Shown piece by piece: positions 59,803 to 64,000 of a stretch of DNA of 64,000 nucleotides; the first letter of the stretch is position 1; each line of letters opens with the position of its first letter. The notes beneath the pieces were generated by a model. It ran no database searches, was not told where the DNA came from, and worked only from the letters and a program-made list of their open reading frames with translations. The translations under genes and the position numbers were made by a program. The stretch comes from Bacillus timonensis. GTDB taxonomy: Bacteria > Bacillota > Bacilli > Bacillales > Bacillaceae_L. The stretch is from assembly GCA_020171895.1 (NCBI GenBank), contig JAIVAN010000014.1:1-64000 (forward strand), written 5' to 3'.

Positions 59803-60852
59803 ATGCTAAATGAACAAAATGTATTAAGTGTGTTACATCAAATGAAAGATCCATTCTTACATAAAACGTTTAAAGAAACAAATGGGGTAGTTGAAGTCTC
59901 GATAAAGGAAGAAAAAAATCATGTTAGTGTGAAAATTGCTCTTGCTAAAACCGGTGGAGCTGAGCAGTTACAATTACAGACTAAGATTGTAAATGCTCTA
60001 AAAGAAGCAGGTGCTGCAACGGTAGGAATTCGCTTTAGTGAGTTACCGAAAGAAGAGTTAACAAAGCATATGACTGAAAGTGAAAGTAAGGACGAGTCCC
60101 TTCTCTCACCAGCAAATAAGACGACTTTCATTGCAATTGCTAGTGGAAAGGGTGGAGTAGGTAAATCAACGGTATCTGTCAATTTAGCTGTTTCACTTGC
60201 ACGATTAGGAAAAAAAGTTGGACTAGTAGATGCAGATATTTATGGGTTTAGTGTACCGGATATGATGGGGATAACGAAAAGGCCAGTTGTAAGAGGTGAG
60301 AAAATCATACCTGTTGAGAGATTAGGTGTGAAAGTTATCTCTATGGGATTTTTTGTAGAGGATAATGCTCCGATCATCTGGAGGGGGCCAATGTTAGGTA
60401 AAATGCTTAATAATTTCTTTAATGATGTAGAATGGGGAGATTTGGATTATCTATTGCTTGATCTACCACCAGGTACAGGTGATGTTGCGCTCGATGTACA
60501 TACAATGTTACCTTCCTGTAAAGAAATTATCGTTACTACGCCACACCCTACAGCAGCCTTTGTAGCTGCTAGAGCAGGAGCTATGGCGCTTAGAACTGAG
60601 CATGAGATTCTAGGTGTAATAGAAAATATGTCTTACTTTGAAAGTAAAGTAACAGGTGAAAAAGAATATGTGTTTGGTCGTGGTGGAGGAGAGAAACTAG
60701 CAGAAGAGTTACAAACTTCACTACTAGGACAATTACCTCTTCAACAGCCTGATTGGAATGATGAAGACTTTGCACCTTCGATTTATGATGAAGAACATCG
60801 TTTAGGGAAAATCTATAAAGAAATCGCTGAAAATGTTGTAGCCAAGTTATAA
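59803..60852 (+). CDS. salA: Mrp/NBP35-family ATPase SalA
   Basis: The protein is 349 aa from ATG 59803 (GGTGGTG before). The N-terminal ~100 residues contain a MIP18-like domain, followed by a P-loop ATPase with the deviant Walker A SGKGGVGKSTVSVNLA (~112-127) and DLPPGTGDVALD. In B. subtilis SalA represses scoC and so raises exoprotease expression; the fold is that of Fe-S carrier Mrp. It lacks the CXXC pair of Fe-S carrier forms as far as I can see. Confidence 0.94.
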   Translation: MLNEQNVLSVLHQMKDPFLHKTFKETNGVVEVSIKEEKNHVSVKIALAKTGGAEQLQLQTKIVNALKEAGAATVGIRFSELPKEELTKHMTESESKDESLLSPANKTTFIAIASGKGGVGKSTVSVNLAVSLARLGKKVGLVDADIYGFSVPDMMGITKRPVVRGEKIIPVERLGVKVISMGFFVEDNAPIIWRGPMLGKMLNNFFNDVEWGDLDYLLLDLPPGTGDVALDVHTMLPSCKEIIVTTPHPTAAFVAARAGAMALRTEHEILGVIENMSYFESKVTGEKEYVFGRGGGEKLAEELQTSLLGQLPLQQPDWNDEDFAPSIYDEEHRLGKIYKEIAENVVAKL

Positions 60853-60856
60853 ATAA

Positions 60857-60894
60857 AAAACACCTCTTTATCAAACGATGAAGAGGTGTTTTAT
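60857..60894. terminator. Bidirectional terminator between salA and gerD
   Basis: AAACACCTCTTTATC, loop AAAC, GATGAAGAGGTGTTT, with As on the left and Ts on the right, so it works for both convergent genes. Confidence 0.93.
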
Positions 60895-60921
60895 TTCCGT
60901 AAAGCTATCGGTCAAAACTGT

Positions 60922-61536
60922 TTACTGACCACCCTCACTTTCCTGCTCTTGGCCACCTTCGTCTCCTTCTTTATTTTCACCTTGTTTTCCAGATTGCATT
61001 TCTTCAGCAGCTTTTATTAACAAATCTTGAATCTTTGCCTTGAAGAGCGGGCTTTCAAATGTCTCCTGGATAACTTGTTGAAGGTGTTTTCTGTATTCTT
61101 GACTACGTAGTACTGAAAGCATCTCTTTCTCGAGTTCTGGATTTTTAAGAATTTCTATCATCATTGCTTGATAATCTGGATCTTTCATTAAATCCTTAAT
61201 TAGTTTTTCATGTTCTTTTTGCATGCTTTTAGCAAAGCTTTCGGCAAATTTGGGGTCTTCAAATGCCTTTTTCCAAAAATCAGAACCTTTATCAGACGTA
61301 ATGGTTGACTCAATTGCTTGTGTCACGATTGTTTGGTCCAACACAAAGTTCTGTTTCATTTTTTCATCTGTCATAATTTCTTCAATTGCTTTCTTGCCTT
61401 CATCCGTTTTTAATATATCGACAACCATCTTTTTTGTTTGTTCATAATCAATTTGAGCATTTCCTTGCTCCTTAGGTGCACATCCAGCTATTATAAGAAA
61501 ATAACATACAAAGAGGAGCGGAATATGTTTTTTCAT
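60922..61536 (-). CDS. gerD: Spore germination lipoprotein GerD
   Basis: The protein is 204 aa from ATG 61536 (AAAGGAGC 8 nt before); an ATG 18 nt upstream overlaps that site. Signal peptide MKKHIPLLFVCYFLIIAGC has lipobox IAGC with Cys19, so it is a lipoprotein of the inner spore membrane. The body is helical; the tail (~185-204) is Gly/Glu/Gln-rich. GerD clusters nutrient receptors into the germinosome. Preceded by a sigma-G-like promoter. Confidence 0.95.
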   Translation of the reverse strand: MKKHIPLLFVCYFLIIAGCAPKEQGNAQIDYEQTKKMVVDILKTDEGKKAIEEIMTDEKMKQNFVLDQTIVTQAIESTITSDKGSDFWKKAFEDPKFAESFAKSMQKEHEKLIKDLMKDPDYQAMMIEILKNPELEKEMLSVLRSQEYRKHLQQVIQETFESPLFKAKIQDLLIKAAEEMQSGKQGENKEGDEGGQEQESEGGQ

Positions 61537-61570
61537 TTTTAAAGCTCCTTTCAAGAGAAATCCTTACCTT

Positions 61571-61600
61571 TAATATGATGTATCGTGAAATTTTTATACA
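61571..61600 (-). promoter_or_regulatory. Sigma-G-type promoter of gerD
   Basis: On the minus strand: TGTATA (61595-61600), 17 nt, CATATTA (61571-61577), close to the forespore sigma-G consensus TGAATA/CATACTA. It overlaps an 8-bp inverted repeat TGATGTAT/ATACATCA (61576-61583/61596-61603). Confidence 0.65.
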
Positions 61601-61643
61601 TCAAAAAAACATCTATAATTACCTAGCTTTTTCAGAAATTGGT

Positions 61644-61652
61644 TGGTACAAT
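61644..61652 (+). promoter_or_regulatory. Extended -10 promoter candidate of kbaA
   Basis: TG-G-TACAAT (61644-61652), 37 nt before the kbaA start; no clear -35. Confidence 0.45.
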
Positions 61653-61689
61653 CAGTACGTAGATTTAATAGAAATTGGAGGATCGTATC

Positions 61690-62295
61690 GTGAAAAGTCG
61701 AAATTGGGTCCGATTGTTTCTCTCGACACTATTAATTGGAGCAATCAGTACTTCTATTGTAGGGTTTACTGTAAAGTGGACTGAATATAAATCATTGTTT
61801 ATATCATTTGATGTATTAGAAATTGCCTCAATCTTATTATGGCTAGTTGGATTAGGTTTCATTTTTAGTATTATTAGCCAAATGGGATTTTTTGCGTATT
61901 TAACTGTACACCGTTTTGGATTAGGTATATTCCGTAAGTTATGGAGTCCAGTTCAAATTGTAGTGATTGCGTTCGTTCTTTTTGACTTGGTTTATTTTAG
62001 ATACCAAGTGTTTGCAAGCGAAGGTGAATCTCTTGTCCCGTATGTAATGTTAGCGTTACTAGTTGCGGTTTATGGTCTGATTATCGCGTTCGTAAAAAGC
62101 AGACAAACGAACCAACAAGCATTTGTTCCAGCATTATTTTTCATGATTGTTGTGACAACTATTGAGTGGTTTCCAGTATTACGAGTGAATGAAACGGATT
62201 GGCTTTATTTAATGTTGATTCCTCTTTTAATATGTAATGCTTATCAGTTACTTATACTTCATAAATTAATAAATAATCGGGCTGAGTCCAAATAA
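61690..62295 (+). CDS. kbaA: KinB-signalling activation protein KbaA
   Basis: The protein is 201 aa from GTG 61690 (TTGGAGG 9 nt before); a 5-codon longer start overlaps that site. Six hydrophobic segments predicted by eye, with the well-conserved FSIISQMGFFAYLTVHRFGLGIF (~57-79, in two parts) and FVLFDLVYFRYQ. In B. subtilis it is needed for KinB to feed the sporulation phosphorelay. Divergent from gerD. Confidence 0.94.
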   Translation: MKSRNWVRLFLSTLLIGAISTSIVGFTVKWTEYKSLFISFDVLEIASILLWLVGLGFIFSIISQMGFFAYLTVHRFGLGIFRKLWSPVQIVVIAFVLFDLVYFRYQVFASEGESLVPYVMLALLVAVYGLIIAFVKSRQTNQQAFVPALFFMIVVTTIEWFPVLRVNETDWLYLMLIPLLICNAYQLLILHKLINNRAESK

Positions 62296-62327
62296 AAAAA
62301 GCTGATCAATTGCATCAGCTTTTTTAT
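62294..62327 (+). terminator. Terminator after kbaA
   Basis: AAAAAAGCTGAT, short loop, ATCAGCTTTTTT. Symmetric A and T tracts. Confidence 0.93.
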
Positions 62328-62363
62328 TTGCTACCGTGAAATACGACACTGTATGTGGGGTGT

Positions 62364-62490
62364 TAACCTTCGTTGCAGGAACTTCGCTTTCCGTGGGGTG
62401 CCACTTGAGCCTCCTCGGCTGTGCCTGTGAGGTCCGGGGTCTGGTACATCTTCTGCAGGAGTCTCGGTCCTTCCACTCCGATTAACACGC
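62364..62490. repeat. Degenerate copy of a GC-rich Bacillaceae intergenic repeat
   Basis: This ~125-nt island is far richer in G+C than its flanks, between GTTAAC (62362-62367) and ATTAAC (62481-62486). Read on the minus strand it shows GACTCCTGCAG (about 62453-62463), GAGGAGGCTCA (about 62406-62416) and GGAAAGCGAAG (about 62384-62394). These blocks match, with decay, a repeat I know from many Bacillaceae intergenic regions (GACTCCTGCGGGA ... GAGGAGGCTCA ... CGGAAAGCGAAG). No coding sense. Probably a non-autonomous mobile or transcribed repeat. Confidence 0.7.
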
Positions 62491-62599
62491 ATGAATTACT
62501 GAAAAGCCAACATCTTATAGACTCAAAAATTAAAATTACGTTCACATTTTCATTCTTCATGATGCTGCTACTATATAGAACGGGAGTATAGCTACAGGT

Positions 62600-63364
62600 T
62601 TATTTTATGTCATTACTCTTTACATCAGCATTTGCAATAAGGTCAGATACTGTAATATTTGAGTAGCCTTTGCCTTTAATGGATTTAATGATGTTTGGAA
62701 TAGCATCTGCAGTTTGTTTAGCTGAATCGGAGGCATGTAATAAAATGATATCTCCTCCATTTAAATCTTTCATAACATTTGAAACAATTTCATCAACTCC
62801 GGGGTTTTTCCAATCCATTGAGTTTACACTCCAATGAACGACTGTATAACCTAACGTTTCTGCAATCTTTAATACATCAGGATTAAAGTTTCCGCTGGGA
62901 GGCCTTAAAAGTGTAATCTTTTTAATGCCAAGTGATTTAAAAACTTCTTGAGCTTTTAGAATATCCCTTTTCATTTTGATAGTATCCAAATCAGTGTAAC
63001 TTTTATATCTATACCCCATACTACCAACTTCATGTCCATCTTCAATGATGCGTTTCACAGTATCGGGATGTCTCTCAGCCCATTCGCCTGATAGAAAAAA
63101 AGTTGCGTTTTTTATCCCATGTTGTTTAAGTGCATCTAAGATAGGTATCGCTTTTGTGTCTCCCCAACTAATATCAAATGTTAAAGAAACATTCTTTTTG
63201 TTTTCTTCAACTTTATAGATCGCTTTAGGCCCTCCGCTTGTAGAAAAGACAGGAACACCTAATCCGTTTTCAATATATAATATACTAGCAGTGAAAAATG
63301 CAGCGATTAAGATAATAGAAACTTGTTTTACCTTTTTGGCGCTCAATACATAAAAAAAGTTCAT
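62600..63364 (-). CDS. pdaB: Polysaccharide deacetylase-family sporulation protein PdaB
   Basis: This 254-aa protein starts at minus-strand ATG 63364 after AAGGAGG. N-terminal membrane anchor (~14-34) precedes a NodB domain: motif 1 TFDISWGD (~62-69), motif 3 RPPSGNFN, motif 4 [11 protein letters not shown], motif 5 LLHAS. In motif 2 ([14 protein letters not shown]) the two usual metal-binding histidines are absent, as I recall for PdaB homologues. Needed for spore stability in B. subtilis; true enzymatic activity uncertain. Confidence 0.94.
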   Translation of the reverse strand: MNFFYVLSAKKVKQVSIILIAAFFTASILYIENGLGVPVFSTSGGPKAIYKVEENKKNVSLTFDISWGDTKAIPILDALKQHGIKNATFFLSGEWAERHPDTVKRIIEDGHEVGSMGYRYKSYTDLDTIKMKRDILKAQEVFKSLGIKKITLLRPPSGNFNPDVLKIAETLGYTVVHWSVNSMDWKNPGVDEIVSNVMKDLNGGDIILLHASDSAKQTADAIPNIIKSIKGKGYSNITVSDLIANADVKSNDIK

Positions 63365-63399
63365 ACATATCCTCCTTCACATTAAACTCCTTGTCTACA

Positions 63400-63406
63400 T
63401 AGTATG
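63400..63406 (-). promoter_or_regulatory. Spore sigma-factor -10 candidate upstream of pdaB
   Basis: CATACTA on the minus strand equals the sigma-G -10 consensus, about 36 nt before the pdaB start. The -35 region (minus-strand AACATA/TAAACA) is only a weak match. Confidence 0.4.
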
Positions 63407-63511
63407 CTTGGTTTACTTTTTTATGTTTAAAAAGGGACATGTCATAAAAAAATTCATAAAAAAAACAATTAATGGCAATAACTAGGAGTAAATCTGAGCA
63501 GAGGTGAAATT

Positions 63512-63745
63512 ATGTTAGGTCTGTTGATTAATCAAAAAGAATTAAAAGAACTAGAATATTTGCTGAAGCGGGAAATGGAAGAGATTCTTCATGATTTTGG
63601 TGACAAGCGTATCGATCACCTTGTAAAACGGGCGATGGAGGAAAGGTATAAATTATTATTCCAGCTTTTTAAGAGGGTTGCATCTCCAGGAGAGTGTATG
63701 AAATATATGCGAACGGTAAAAACTTTAAAAAGTAGCGATATTTGA
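63512..63745 (+). CDS. Small conserved-looking hypothetical protein
   Basis: This 77-aa protein starts at ATG 63512 after AGAGGTGA and is followed by its own terminator, so it is likely real. Helical and charged (KELKELEYLLKREMEEILHD; LVKRAMEERYKLLFQLFKRV), no signal peptide, no cysteine motif. Lies between divergent pdaB and the next rRNA operon. Family not recognised; a role in sporulation is possible only by location. Confidence 0.7.
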   Translation: MLGLLINQKELKELEYLLKREMEEILHDFGDKRIDHLVKRAMEERYKLLFQLFKRVASPGECMKYMRTVKTLKSSDI

Positions 63746-63751
63746 TGAATC

Positions 63752-63791
63752 TAAAAAGACAATCTCTTATATAGAGGAATTGTCTTTTTTA
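63752..63791 (+). terminator. Terminator after the small hypothetical gene
   Basis: AAAAAGACAAT (63753-63763) pairs with ATTGTCTTTTT (from 63779), with CTCT/AGAG pairing inside, then a T-run. Confidence 0.9.
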
Positions 63792-63950
63792 GTTTAGGTA
63801 CTGTATCGTTCAGCATCTTAGGAAGGGGAAAGTGTAAACGGAGGAGTATTGTGAGTGTATCTGTGACTTCAGGAGGTTTGACGGCTAACCCCAATAATAG
63901 TGAATACTTATAAAGATAACTATTTTATTAAATATATTCAAAGTAATATA

Positions 63951-63979
63951 TTGACTCTGTTTTTAAAAGGTGATATATT
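63951..63979 (+). promoter_or_regulatory. rRNA operon promoter (next rrn)
   Basis: TTGACT (63951-63956), 17 nt, TATATT (63974-63979) with an extended TG at 63971-63972. The following CGTCGCTGCAACACC resembles the pre-16S leader of Bacillus rRNA operons. So another rRNA operon begins at the right edge, in the same direction as the first. Confidence 0.7.
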
Positions 63980-64000
63980 ATTATTCGTCGCTGCAACACC

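Noticed and set aside
62363-62560. Minus-strand 65-codon frame in the GC-rich island
   Set aside because: It is translation of a known type of intergenic repeat with no ribosome site.

Overview
The window is a conserved housekeeping block from a spore-forming, AT-rich member of the Bacillaceae (Bacillus-type Firmicutes). Three things support this: the gene order matches the classical B. subtilis arc from ctsR to pdaB almost gene for gene; sporulation and germination genes (sigH, cwlD, gerD, kbaA, pdaB) are present; and starts use strong GGAGG-type ribosome binding sites with frequent GTG and TTG codons. It lies between two rRNA operons in the same orientation. The left end is the 3' tail of a 23S gene plus 5S, and the right end is an rRNA-type promoter firing out of the window.

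Layout: (1) 1-690, the rRNA operon end, with one intact 5S and a second, broken 5S copy separated by a structured repeat-like segment. (2) 691-1611, AT-rich with no gene, then an MgtC/SapB-family membrane protein. (3) 2360-7070, the CtsR-controlled protein quality control operon ctsR-mcsA-mcsB-clpC. (4) 7287-10989, radA, disA and yacL (recombination, c-di-AMP, PIN/TRAM). (5) 11096-17865, ispD-ispF-gltX, then a cysteine T-box and cysE-cysS-mrnC-rlmB-rae1. (6) 17873-22520, sigH, rpmG, secE, nusG and the L11-L1 and L10-L7/L12 operons with RNA leaders. (7) 22551-30780, rsmC, rpoB, rpoC. (8) 30836-35750, rplGB-rpsL-rpsG-fusA-tuf. (9) 36044-51216, the S10-spc-alpha superoperon, with secY, adk, map, a KOW protein, infA and rpoA inside it. 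(10) 51354-55706, ecfA1-ecfA2-ecfT-truA-rplM-rpsI. (11) 55714-63790, an inserted seven-repeat SBBP beta-propeller gene on the minus strand, then ybaK, cwlD, salA, gerD, kbaA, pdaB and a small unknown gene. (12) 63951-64000, the next rRNA promoter.

The genes form one growth-rate-controlled information-processing cluster: ribosomal proteins, RNA polymerase subunits, translation factors, Sec translocon, and rRNA/tRNA modification. Stress and second-messenger genes sit at one edge and sporulation genes at the other. Most of the window is ordinary. I found no convincing new multi-gene system. The best leads are the SBBP repeat gene, which sits where B. subtilis has ybaJ and carries an exosporium-like C-terminal segment; a matched pair of RNA motifs with identical spacing before rplK and rplA; a hairpin and minimal uORF between the ribosome binding site and start of nusG; dyads lying on the rplJ and rpsJ promoters; and two repeat-like elements (about 303-600 and 62364-62490).
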